This document shows positions 34,591-46,279 of a stretch of 64,000 nucleotides of DNA, in pieces. The stretch's first letter is position 1. The number at the start of each line of letters is the position of its first letter. The translations under genes and the position numbers were made by a program. The stretch lies in assembly GCA_963682175.1 (NCBI GenBank), contig OY821771.1, positions 30,152,201 to 30,216,200 on the forward strand, in the 5' to 3' direction. The notes beneath the pieces were generated by a model that ran no database searches, was not told the DNA's origin, and was given only the letters and a program-made list of their open reading frames with translations. The DNA is from Triglochin maritima (lineage: Eukaryota; Streptophyta; Magnoliopsida; Alismatales; Juncaginaceae).

Positions 34591-36587
34591 TGTAAGTGTT
34601 AAGTTTGTTTTTGTTGCTTTATTTTTGGATTTTTCTTGTACTAACGATTCTTTTCAATGTTAGTAAACTTCTCCTCTCATTTATTGTTGGTGAATGCAAC
34701 ATTTTGATTTTTTGGTTTTAATCTTGAATATATTCGTATTTTCGTGATTTGGAGTTAAACTTAACATTTTGGTTTTCTATTTGATTTGGTATGTGTGTTC
34801 GTATTTTGTTTGGGATGATAAATGCATGATATAAATTTATGGTAGAAATTTTAAATGGATTCAAATTTGTTGTTGAAATGGATTCAAATGGACGTTGAAA
34901 TATACGTCGGTTCCTTATGCCACGTTAAGTTATCATCACAACTACCTTGCTATTATTAGGAACATACACTTTAATTGAAGAGTCTACAATCTTAAAATGT
35001 CAAAGTTCATTTCATATGCGAAAGAAATTAAGAAGTTAGAGTTAATCTGGTTTAAGTGTGTTGGCAGTTCTATTAAGGTTTGAAGAACCATAAGTTGCAT
35101 TATTTGCTATGGAGATGAGAGAAATTTTCTTCTTTCGTTTAAAGGATCAAACAAAGAACAATCAAGATGGGAAAAGTTTTTTAGGCGTGACAACTTGGTA
35201 ACACATAGGTGAAGTATTTGTAAGATGCTCACATACTTTTGTGTATAAATGATATGTAGTCATCAGATGAAGTTCATGTATTGATTAGTATGTCACTAGT
35301 CTTTATTAATTCTGAATCTTAAGTTCATTAATTTACCTTAGAACATGCACTTACATCTATTTAATAATGTTATGTTTTTCTATGGCTCAGCCGGATACCA
35401 ACATATTTAATATTATCATATTTAATAATATGTTGTTAACTATCTTACACAACAATATTATGCTATAAGTAAAGTATCTATAGTAATTTTGAATCAATTC
35501 CTTCAAACTTGGATTCAAGTTTGTGAAATCCTGAGTTTTTTGTTTCTCACATGCATTTACATTTTTTAATGTGAATTATCTAAGTAATTTTGAAACAATT
35601 ACTTGTAACTTGGATTCGAATGCGACACTAATAAACATTCAATTACAAATTTTAAACGTTTATTTAGTTACATGTTTATTTAGTTACATGTTTATTTATG
35701 CTTAAGATATTTTTTATTTAGCAACCCCCTTAAGCAACTTGGCCTTTAATAACCCAAAGCAAAAGATTAGACAATATTTGCTAAGTCATTCATAATATAG
35801 GATTTGCATTCATCGTATTTATTATTGATTTATGATTTTTGTCATAGATTGCTGGCGTAAGGTACGTAATATCTTTCACTCATCATTCATTAGAAAGCAT
35901 GCATTAGTTAGTAGGAATTGCATTGGAACAAGAGTGAGGTGAATGTTTGTTTGGTGTGTTGTTTGTTAGATTAAGGTATGAAAAACACTTACGGGGCAAT
36001 CACCTATAGGAGATGAGGTGGGGGATTTCATCACCCTTTCCTTTGCCCAAAAACCACTTAATAAAAGAGCCTTAATAAAATCAATTAGACGTTGGCCCCT
36101 AGGATTTTCGGACGCATGAAGGAGAGGAAACTGTTTAAGACCGTTATGGCCTGAATGTCGTTGCCCATCTAGTCTCCCTGAGATTTTAGGAACCTCCGGG
36201 TTTTTGATCTCCTACAGATTAGTGGTCCTCGATGTTTAAGACCGTTTCGGCCTGAACGTCGTTGCCTATCTAGTCTCCTGAGATATTAGGGACCTCCAGG
36301 TTCTTGATTTCCTACAAACTAGTGGTCCTCGGTGGGACCTCAAAGTTAGGCGTCGTCTATTACTAAGGACCTATAGTGGACTTTAGGATTGTTTTGGCCT
36401 TGATTGTTTAGTTTGGTTTATAACCTTCCTTATTCCCACGCTAGATTAAGGACTTCATCTCCTCTCCTCTGAGTCATTATTTTCTCATCTTAATGTCTCT
36501 GAATCTTCTCATCTATGTACACATTCCTTTAAATTGAAAGTTTATTTATTTTCTCCAATAATAATTATCATTTTTGTTAATGTTTAG
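34591..36587 (+). other. Probable 5' UTR intron of the TNP2 gene of F
   Basis: A donor-like gtaagt at 34592 and an acceptor-like tgtttag ending at 36587, seven bases before the start codon, bracket a 2-kb AT-rich segment without ORFs. A 16-bp tandem repeat (ttatttagttacatgt) lies near 35665-35696. The second half contains a captured gypsy leader. Splicing is inferred from sites alone. Confidence 0.5.
35717..36497 (+). repeat. Gypsy leader fragment captured in CACTA element F
   Basis: The sequence matches the untranslated leaders of A, B, D and E (the word cccaaagcaaaagattagac, the gcattagttagtaggaattgca word, ggtgggggatttcatcaccctt, and the agttaggcgtcgtcta word) in plus orientation. It has no LTR, primer site or gag. 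A unit of about 97 bp starting aagaccgtt is tandemly duplicated at 36138-36330. Confidence 0.8.
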
Positions 36588-36593
36588 ATTGAA

Positions 36594-39500
36594 ATGGATC
36601 GAAAGTGGATTGTTTCAAACAGATTGAGTGATGAGTATGAGAACGGAGTGAATATGTTCTTAGAGGTTGCCAAAAAACATTCCAAGAAAATGAAAGACAG
36701 CGACATGCCGTATTGTCCATGCAATAAGTGTCATAATATGTCAGTGCTGGCTTTTCAGAAAATGAAAGGTCATTTGTTTGAGAAAGGTTTCGACCCAAAT
36801 TACAGACGGTGGATATGGTATGGCGAAAATGTATCATTTAGTCATTCCAAGAATGATGGATAAGACATTAGTGTGGAAGAACACTTAGAGGAAATGGTTC
36901 AGGATATGGCTGAAAAGTTTTCATCCAATCCCGATTTACTTGGTAATTTATTGAGTGACAATGAGAAACCGTTGTATAAGAATTGTACCAAATTCACTAG
37001 ATTGTCAACGGTGTTGAAGTTATACAATTTAAAAGCTGGAAATGGTTGGTCCAATGTGAGTTTCACATCAATGTTGAAGTTATTGAAAGAGATGCTTCCA
37101 GATGATAATGAGTTGCCAGATAGAACTTATGATGCTAAGAAAGTGTTGTGTCCAATGAGAATAGAATATAGGAAGATACACGTGCCCGAACCACATGTCC
37201 GAACAATTGTATATTGTATAGGGCTGAGTTTGAAAACTTACATTGCTGTCCCAGGTATAATGTTTCAAGATACAAAATGAAACGTAGTGGACCAAACCAC
37301 AATGAAGAGGCTAATGAGGTGAAAATCAAAGAACCTCCTGCTAAGATTTTGTGGTATCTACTGATAATACCAAGGTTTAAACGTTTGTTTGCGGGTAAGG
37401 AGGATTCCAAGAACATGACATGGTATGCTGATCGTGAGAAACCAAATGATCAGTTGCTACGTCACCCTGCAGATTCATCTCAGTGGAAAAAAATAGATTT
37501 CGACTTTCCTGTGTTTGGTGAATAATCCAGGAATGTACGACTTGGACTCTGTACTGACGGAATGAATCTGTTCGGTAGTTTGAGTAGCATTCACAATTCT
37601 TGGCATGTTCTGCTTGTAATATAAAATCTGCCCCCGTGGTTATGCATGAAACGCAAATATATCATGTTGTCCTTAATGATTTCTGGTCTGAAACAACCTC
37701 GAAATGACATCGATGTGTATTTAAGACCTTTAATTGATGATCTAAAGAGATTGTGGGATGACGGAGAGTCAGTTTTTGATTCTTTTCGTCAGGAGTCGTT
37801 CGTAATGCGGGCAATAAAATTTTGCACGATTAATGACTTTCCAACTTGTGGTAATCTGTCTGGATATTAAGTCAAAGGTCATAAAGCTTGTCCAATTTGC
37901 GAAGAAAATACATGCTCTTTGCAACTAGTTAATGGTTCTAAGACTGTCTATCTTGGTCATCGGATATTTTTGCCAAACTCTCATCCTTATTGTAGGTTGA
38001 AGAAGGCATTTAACGACTAACAAGAGTTTCAGAATCTGCAAGTTGAAATCAGCGTCTAAAAGGTGTACGAACGTGTAATGAACATTGAATGTGAATTTGG
38101 AAAATCGTACAAATGAGAAAACGACAAAAGTAGTTGGAAAAAAAGATCCATATTTTTTTATCTTCCTTACTGGAAAACTTTAGAAGTTAGACATTGTATT
38201 GATGTGATGCACGTAGAGAAAAATGATTGTGATAGTCTTGTTGGCACTCTGTTGAACATACCTGGTAAAACCAAAGATGGATATAATGCAAGACTTGATC
38301 TTGTTGATATTGGTATACGAGCATTGTTGGCACCAGAGAAGAAAGGAGATCAGAATTACTTACCTCCAGCTAATTATACATTGTCTAGAAAGGAGAAAAG
38401 AATTCTTTGTCAATGTTTGCACGATGTAAGGGTTCCACAAGGTTATTCTTCAAATATCAGTAGTCTTGTTGTTATGAAGGATTTGAAACTTGTGGGGATG
38501 AAGTCTCACGATTGTCACACTTTAATGCAGCAGTTGTTACCTGTAGCACTGAGATCCATATTGAGGAAAGATGTTAGACATGCAATAATAAAGTTGTGTT
38601 TCTTTTTCAATAAGATTTGCAGTAGAGTGGTCGATCATGTGCAGTTAGATAAGTTACAGAATGAAATTGTGGTGACATTATGTCAGTTGGAGTTGTTTTT
38701 CCCCCTACTTTTTTTGACATTATGATTCATCTGGTTATTCCTTTGGTTAGAGAAGTTAAATTTTGTGGACCAGTTTTTTTAAGGTGGATGTATCCTTTCG
38801 AGTGTTATATGAAAGTGTTGAAAGGTTATTGCAAAAATCGTCAAAGACCAGATGCTAGTATTGTTGAAGGATACATAGCTGAGGAGGTTATCGAGTTTTG
38901 CACTGGATACCTAGCAAACACCAAAATTGTTGGACTTCCGAAGAATCGTCATGATAAACGTGTCGATAGTAGAGGGACACGTGGGATAAAAATGTAAAAT
39001 CCAAATGGCGAGGACTTAATGCAGTATATTTTTATGTGTTGTGCAATTTTAATGAGTTCAACCTTACCTAAATGAACACATGAAATTTTTAAAGGAAATA
39101 AATCCTTTGTGGAGTGATCAACAAGTAATTAATAGTCACAATAAGAATTTCATCTCTTGGTTCAAATATCTGGCTTACAAGTGTGATGTTTCTGAGACAA
39201 TACAATGGTTGGCCTACAGTCCGCATTCTGTTGTTATAAGTTACAGTGGTTATGATATCAATGGATATTCTTTCTACACAGTTTGTGAAGATGCGAAAAG
39301 TGTTGTTCAGAACAATGATGTCACCTTAATAGCAGAGTCTTTGCGTGTGTCTAGTTCTAAAAACAAGAATCCTGTATACGCCGACATGTCATATTACGGT
39401 GTAATTGAAGATATATGGGAGCTAGACTTTGTTAAATTCAAAGTACCTGTATTTAGATGCAAGTGGGATGATAATAAAAGTGGAGTTCGAGTGGATGACT

Positions 39501-39825
39501 ATGGGTTCACTTTAATTGATTTTTCAAAAAAGGGTATAAAGGAGAACCTTTTAATCTCACTTCCCAAGCGAAACAAGTCTTCTATGTGGCTGATCCATGT
39601 GATAAGAAATGGGCAGTAATTCTGGAAGGGAAGAAAAAAATTGTATCTGATGATAGTCTGATCGTGTATGAAGAGACACCACCTTTCTCTAAGCAAGCAC
39701 CTGAGTTGAACTCAGTAGATGAAGAAATAAATGTTGAGACTTGTATGTTTAGAGATGACCACGGTGAAGGTATATGGATTGAAAATCCATTAAGGAAAAA
39801 AAACAGTAAATGTGCAAATTTTTAG
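36594..39825 (+). pseudogene. TNP2-type transposase of CACTA element F
   Basis: Domains in order: transposase-associated domain (36594-36863, Cys-rich YCPCNKC), the Cys-rich linker (37120-37290, frameshifted), the tnp2 transposase domain (37290-38350, with DGMN, LPPWLCMKRKYIMLSLMISG, and HCIDVMHVEKN near 38190-38222), DUF4218 (38690-38980, with REVKFCGPVFLRWMYPFE) and DUF4216 (39290-39560). At least ten stops or frameshifts (for example at 36862, 37523, 37605, 37868 and 38020) rule out a functional protein. Intact relatives cut and paste the element. The closest relative in the window is host copy H. Confidence 0.9.
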
Positions 39826-39897
39826 TTATAACACATTGTAATAGACATTTAATGTCTTGACCTTATTTAATGCCTTGAGTTTATCTTTTATAGTATC

Positions 39898-42836
39898 ATG
39901 GATCCAAAAAAGAAACTCACTCCCTCAGAGTCTGAAGACTTGAAGACATACAGTTCACGAGGTCCTTGTCTCATGAAAGAATTCGTGGGGAGAAGAAATA
40001 GAGACGGTAGAGTTCCAATCCAGTTTGATGACTGTCTTGAGCCGATAGGCATGCTGTCTGATAATTGGAAAAGTTTTCTTGGTAGTTTGGCGAGGGTCAA
40101 AGTTGACATTTGTTTCTAAAGTTGGGCCGATGTAGATGAGAAGTTGAAGGACACAATATGGGATAACGTGCAGGTAATTATTCCATTATAGATTTCTATA
40201 GTTTTAGTCGAAATTTTGATATATATAAAGTTAACGTGTTGTAGGAATCTTTTGAGTTCCAATCCACTGACAAGTTGAAGAAAAAGTTGATGACATACAT
40301 GTCAGTTCGTTAGAGGGATTTCAAAACAAATTTAACGAACAAGTACATATTCAGAGACTACTAGGATAGAAATTCATGCGATGTCTATAACTTTATCACT
40401 CCGAATCAATGGGAGCTATCCAGAAAATCAGAGATAGCCCGGAGTTTGATGAAATTGAGTTTAATTTAGAATATAATAACTGAGTTTCAAAACAAACTTT
40501 TTAGTTATTGTTTTTAGTGACAATCTAATAAACTTGATTTTAGGCCAACCGAGCCAAAAATCAAAAGATTAGATCTTCTAACAAGTATACACATCGTATG
40601 TCTTGAGCGGGGTATCAAAAGTTAGAAGCACAAATGATGGCTGAAAAAATTGCTCTGAAGAAACAAGAGGCAATTGACTCCGGTATGAGTGAGGAGCAAG
40701 CAAGTAACCTATCTCCTCCTTCTCCCGTAGCTCATCGTCATTCTTGGAAGAGAGCGAGAGTAAACTCCAGAGGGGAGTACGTCACAGATGAGTCGCAAGC
40801 GATCGGCTCGAAGATAGTAAGTTGCATCACTTTTATATATGTTATTAATTCAGAATCGTTAATTTTATATTTTTCAATTGTTAGTAAATATAGTTTTAAA
40901 CTTAGGACTCTCTGAAGTTGAGAGAATCTCAAGGAGAATTCGCTTCTGATGGTAGGAATGATATTCTACGCGAGGCCTTGGGAAACGACGAACACCCTGG
41001 TCGTGTGCGGGGGTAGGGAGTAGAATTGGACTTCGACAATATTATGGAAAGACTCAACGGTCTACTTCGTCGACTGGTCATACCCAATGCCAGCAAGAGA
41101 TCGCAGATTTGAAGAATACGTTGCAACTTGTTTTGGAGAGATTGGATCGTGATTGGCCTACTTCTCCTACCCGTCGTAAGACCGGTTCTTCCTCGGAGAC
41201 TACTCCTCCAGTGCCGCCAGTGTTCCACCTCGATCGACAATATGAATTTGTGTCTCATTTTCATGAATTGGCCCTCGCCGACGGTCCCTCGTTTGGACAG
41301 TTCGCGGATGGATCTAGATGTGCTTTATGTGTCGAAGACCTTGATCGAAGATTGGTGGGACACGGGAAAGTTTATAACATCTCTAGACACCACTTCACAG
41401 CGGTGGGAGAGGGAGAAGTGAAGGTTGCAGTGGGGAGTTGCTTAGATGCTGGTGCTTTTGTGCCATTTCCGGAAGAAGAGATTGTTACTATCGGCGATGC
41501 TATCAGTTGGTTCGTGCGGTGGCCTAGTTATTTAGTAGAGCTAAACGACAAACATGAGGTATAGTTTAACTTTGAAAGACTTTAAACTTCAAATTTGTTA
41601 ACAATTGTATTTTAACGGTTGTATATATATTTGTAAGGTGTCAAGCCCCCGGAGCAAAGGGTCAAACAACCAATCTCCAATTAACATTAATTCGCTTCCA
41701 AGTAGGTGCAAAATGTTGTATCAATGTATGGTAGGTAGGGAAGCACAATCCTTAAGTAGCTACGATTTGGAGGAGGAGGATAAAGGGTTGCCTCCGGCTT
41801 TGTACGTCACCAAAGTGGATGTCATGCAGTTCTTGGCGATTGATTCATTCTGTATCATGATTATCGACGTGCAAGTGACGTAAGTGTTTTCTTTGGTATA
41901 AAATGAAATGTATTGAATAATTTTATCAAAACTGTAATAAAGTGTAATTTTTACTCTTGTAGACATCTTTATGACACCAGAAGGTCAGTCTTTACCGACG
42001 ATCAAGTATTTGGATTTATCAGTCCATCTACATATATATACGGGAATGACGATAAATCGGGTTAGCTTGGGACTCTCATGAAAGAAGATAAAAGATATTA
42101 TCTGCTCCCTTATCATGAGAGGTAAACTTTGTAATTCAAAGTGGAATTTTATTTTGTAATAAGCTTCTAATTATATATATAACAGGGCTCATTGGATTCT
42201 TGTCGTTGTATGCCCCACGACTAATTCGGCATATTGGTTTGATCCGTTGGGGTCGAATAAACCAAGGGATTCAATAAAGAAACTTCTAAATTTGTAAGTT
42301 CGTTTTAGTCGGGCGAAAAGTAATTCGTGGATTTTTATTAGTATTATTGAATGAAATTTTAACTTGTGCTACTCAGGGCAATTAAGGTTTACAGAGCTTT
42401 GGGTGGCAAAAGAACAACCACAAAAGCAGGAATAACATGGCATGGAATGAGAGTACGTTCTCTCCATTTTTTTGTTAATTAAGTTTGGAACATAAATTTA
42501 GCGAATTTCTATGTTTGTAGTACCGGAAGCAGGTTGGAAATACGGAATGTGGTTACTACGTGATGAGATACATGGAGGAAATCCTCGAATTGGAAACTCA
42601 AGACGTATGCCTATCCGAGGTAATGTAGATCGTTATTCAATTGTATAGTTGCAGTTTCAATATTTAGTTATTAACATTCAACACACTTGTATTTTTTTAT
42701 AGGTCTTCCCAAAAAGTAGTGATCCTTTCTCGCAACTGGAGCTCGATGAAACTCGAGACCGATGGGCTCGCTATTTTATCAAAAACATGTTGATGAACAA
42801 AGAGGTTCTCCTGTCACTAGCATTTTTTGTAATTTA
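39898..42836 (+). pseudogene. Second gene of CACTA element F: Transposase_24 plus Ulp1-type protease
   Basis: From ATG 39898 the first exon matches the Transposase_24 domain, followed by a Lys/Glu-rich segment (40560-40815, with the EEQASNLSPPSP word) and a variable linker. The C-terminal exons encode a C48 (Ulp1) cysteine protease fold: His in AHWILVV (42190), Asp in WFDPLG (42241) and Cys in NTECGYYVMRYM (42548). Most introns keep GT-AG ends (for example 42300-42376, 42454-42520). In-frame stops in the first exons (40117, 40312) break the gene. Such proteins are common in plant CACTA elements; the substrate of the protease is not known to me. Confidence 0.85.
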
Positions 42837-43139
42837 GTTAACAATTGCACTTGTATTACAAACCTACAATTTATGCTTAATATAATCGCCTCAATTTTAG
42901 AATGAATGCCAATTGTTTATGAATTAATTGCAAGTGTGTTGCATGTCAATTGTGTATGTTTGTATGTTTGTGTTTGTGCATGTATGGTTGTATGTTTTTG
43001 TTTGTGTATGTATGCTTGTGTGTTTGTGCTTATATGTATTTGTGGATGAAAGTGTGAGCATATGTGAACGAATTTGGTGCAGGTTGTATGTACACGAATA
43101 CGATGACTAAATACAAGTTTGCAGGATGCTATTTATTTT

Positions 43140-43542
43140 TTTGTCCATGTTTAGGAATAGACATCAGATGTTTGTATTAGCCGACGTTTATTCCTCTGAA
43201 GAAAGGAATAGACGTCGGTTGTATGTATAATCTGACGTCTATTCTTTATACGTCATCTGTTATTTCACCGACGTCTATACTTAAAGAATAGACGTTGGTC
43301 ATAAAGAACGGCCTACGTCTATTCTTTAAGTATAGACGTCGGCTTGTACATACAGTCGGTGTCTATTCTTTACAAATAGACGTCGGATATATCACGTCCG
43401 ACGTATATCACGTCCATCCCTCTCTCACGTCCGACGTATATTACGAATAGACGACACACACATGACGTCGGATCTGGGAGTGCTTATATCCGACCTATAT
43501 ACCCCCGTACATCCGACGTATATTTCCTTTTCTGTAGTAGTG
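43140..43542 (+). repeat. Right subterminal repeats and TIR of CACTA element F
   Basis: About twenty copies of atagacgtcgg and variants in both orientations fill 43150-43525, ending with the complement of CACTACTACAGAAAA. Upstream (42935-43050) is a TG-rich low-complexity tract that produces a spurious ORF. Confidence 0.9.
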
Positions 43543-46279
43543 TCGGGACCAAGAAAAACGTGTTTTAATTTCTTAGGGAGTTCTTTAAGCTCAATTGTGG
43601 GTGGCTCCTCAAGGCGAGACGTTATAACTAGCTCGGGATGTAAGATAGGAGGATCTTGCATGTACTGAATAGCATGCACATCATTTCTCAACTCGCCCCC
43701 GTCCTCTTCATGATCGGAATCATCCATGATGTAAGCATTCAGATTTTCATGAATCAGGGGGTACTCTTCTTCTATTTCTTCTTCAACGTCCTGGATAAGA
43801 ATGATTTCCATGGGGTCCTCAAAAGATGTCGGTTGCCTGGCCATATTGAACACATGGAATGTCACGGTCAAGTTCCCGAACGACAATTTCATGAGTCTAG
43901 TTCGACAATTGATTAAGGCATTTGACGTTGCCAGAAATTGTCTACACAAACTAAATGGAATCTGAGAGTGGGTAGTCTTGATTGGTTCGGTTTCAAGGAC
44001 AACGAAGTCAATAGGAAATATGAAATCGCCAACCTTGATTAGGACATCTTCAATGACCCCCATCAGGACTTTGATCGAACGATCAACCAACTCTAAAGTT
44101 GTTTTTCTATGCTTGAGCTCGCCTAGGTTTAATCGTTGATACACATGAGCTGGTAAGAGGTTAATTGCCGACTCTAGATCTAGCAAGAGATTATTAATGC
44201 GAGAGTCCCCAATAACACATGAAATTGTTGGACTTCCTAGGTCCTTCAATTTTACGTATGTTGGGTTCGAAATGATCGAATTCACATAAGTCGCCAAAAA
44301 GGCTTTGCTAGAGACGTTGGTTTTCCGCTTGGTCGTACAGAGATCCTTCAGGAATTTTGCATAGGAGGTATTTGTGGAATCATGTCTAACAAAGAAATGT
44401 TGACATTTACTTTCTTGAATATCTCCAGTATTTTGTCAACACTGTCACTTTGTTTCTTAGTTAACCTACTAGGATATGGATATTTTGGCACGTAGGTTTT
44501 CTACAGTGCCTGAGAAAGAGGCATTGGTGTATTAGCCTCACCCTCGGCCTCATTCTCACTATCAATCCCACAGAGGGGTTGCATAGGTTGCACAGAATAA
44601 TTTGGTGGCAAGGAAACGTGGTTGTTGACCTGCTTCCCATTTCTCATGGTCACAATGGCATTGACATGGTCCACAGGTTCTTCCACATAGTTCACTTGCC
44701 CCCCTGCGGTCTTGAACTCACAACTTGCATGTTTGGTTGATGTTGAGCACAGGGCTTAGCCACAGATTTGCTGGGCAGAGTCCATCCCTTTCTCATGTAC
44801 AGATTGAGTCAATTGGCCCATCTAAAGCTTTAGAGATTTGATGGTCTGCTGATTTGAAGTGAGAACTTGACTTGTAGATGACATAAAGTTTTTCATTGAG
44901 TTCTCAAGTCCATGAGTCAAGTTCTTAAGCAAACTAAATTGGGTTTCCATGTTGTTAGAATTTGACAAACCCGGTTGGTTGGTGATTTGAGTTTAGGGTG
45001 GCTGGTAAGATTGTGAATGCATGGGAGGTTGATGTGGTCGGTTAGGTGGTCGAGAGAAGTTTGAAGGACCACCCTAGACATTGTTTTGGTTCCAGGAAAA
45101 TTTAGGGTGGTTCCTTCATCCAAGGTTGTATGATGAATAATAAGGGTCATTCCTGGGTCTATCATAGATGACATTGACATGTTCCATCTCAGGAGGAATG
45201 GATGCACACTCACGTCCTACACTCACCTCCTACAAGGAATCAGACCAGAAGCAGACACATGAGACACACCATGTTGGTTTTGGATCTCAATCAAATCCAT
45301 ATGGCGTATTAAGGCCGACATACGTGTCTCGGTGGTCGTAGTGGTATCGACAGCAAATACGGCACCCGATCTAGTCGAGTTTGCATTTGCGATCCTCGCT
45401 CCTATGCTAGATGGTGGTGGTGGTTCCCTCACACTCTCCCACTGCATGGTTTTCTTAGCGAGGTCTTCTAGGAAAGCCCATGTCTCTCTTTCATCCTTTC
45501 CTAAGAACTCTCCTTGACACATGGACTCAAGGAGCGTTCGGGAAGGGATGTGAAGACCCTCGTAGACAATCTGTCAAAGGCCCCACAACTCGATGTCATG
45601 GTGAGGGCATGAGGATAGTAGCTCCTTGAACCTCTCTAAGTTTGCATGGAATGATTCGATCTCATGTTGATAGAACGAATTGATTTCATTCCTTAGTTTC
45701 AGAATCTGATGATTTGAGAAGTACTTCATGAGGAATGCAGATTGAAATTCATCCCAAGTCTTAGATGCATTCGCCTGGTCTCTGTACAACCACTTCTTGG
45801 CAACATCCTTTAGTGCAAGGGGAACAAGCCTAAGGTGGATGGAGTCTGCGCTAAGTTGTTGCAGCTTGAACATAGCACAGACCTCCTCAAATTCCCTGAG
45901 AAAGATATAGAGGTCACCCTTCCCTGTGAAGTGCGAGAGCATGGAGATAAACTGAGGCTTAACCTCAAAGTGGTTCTCATTCGCCTCGGGCAATACGATG
46001 TAAGAAGGTAGAGCAGTACGACTCAGGTAGCATCGACCGCGAAGGGTAATGGGAACCTGGGGAACCAATTGATGAGGTTGGGACCCCACCTTCTAGATCA
46101 TAGGGTGGTGGAGGTCCAAAACCTGAGTCGTCCTCGTGTGGTCCACGACTTATCGTGGTCCCGGGACTGTGTAGGACACAAGACGGGGATGTGTTAGAAA
46201 AGTCGACAATCGAGGATCGATCGATGTCGTATCTCGTCAAACAACCCGCAACGTTCCGTGACCAAACTGGCATGCACAA
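43543..46279 (-). pseudogene. Gag-protease of element C, broken
   Basis: Reading leftward: N-terminal segment from about 46279, capsid domain (46089-45574), remains of the zinc-knuckle region (45230-44920, cysteines lost), Q/P-rich linker, the pre-protease segment (about 44380-44300) and an Athila-type protease (44260-43840). The active-site word reads LLLDLES at about 44172-44186, with Glu in place of the Gly after Asp-Leu. Multiple frameshifts occur. The frame runs through GRQFLATSNALINC into the protease-RT linker and is cut at 43545 by the CACTA element; it continues on the other side at 26923. Confidence 0.85.

Larger units (their letters stand above)
26924..43542 (+). mobile_element. 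CACTA (En/Spm) transposon F
   Basis: The left end CACTAGTGCAGAA and the right end complement CACTACTACAGAA form imperfect 13-bp terminal inverted repeats. The 3-bp duplication tcg flanks it at 26921-26923 and 43543-43545. Removing F with one tcg makes the protease-RT linker of element C continuous in frame, which confirms both ends. Without the 7.1-kb copia G inside it, F is about 9.5 kb. It has subterminal repeats at both ends, a TNP2-type transposase gene and a second gene with Transposase_24 and Ulp1 domains, both broken by stops. Confidence 0.93.

Noticed and set aside
42928..43110. Cys/Val-rich ORF of 60 codons
   Set aside because: It is a reading of TG-rich low-complexity DNA inside CACTA element F.
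43425..43545. Protease ORF of element C extending to 43425
   Set aside because: The last 40 codons lie in the CACTA subterminal repeats; the real gene is cut at 43545.
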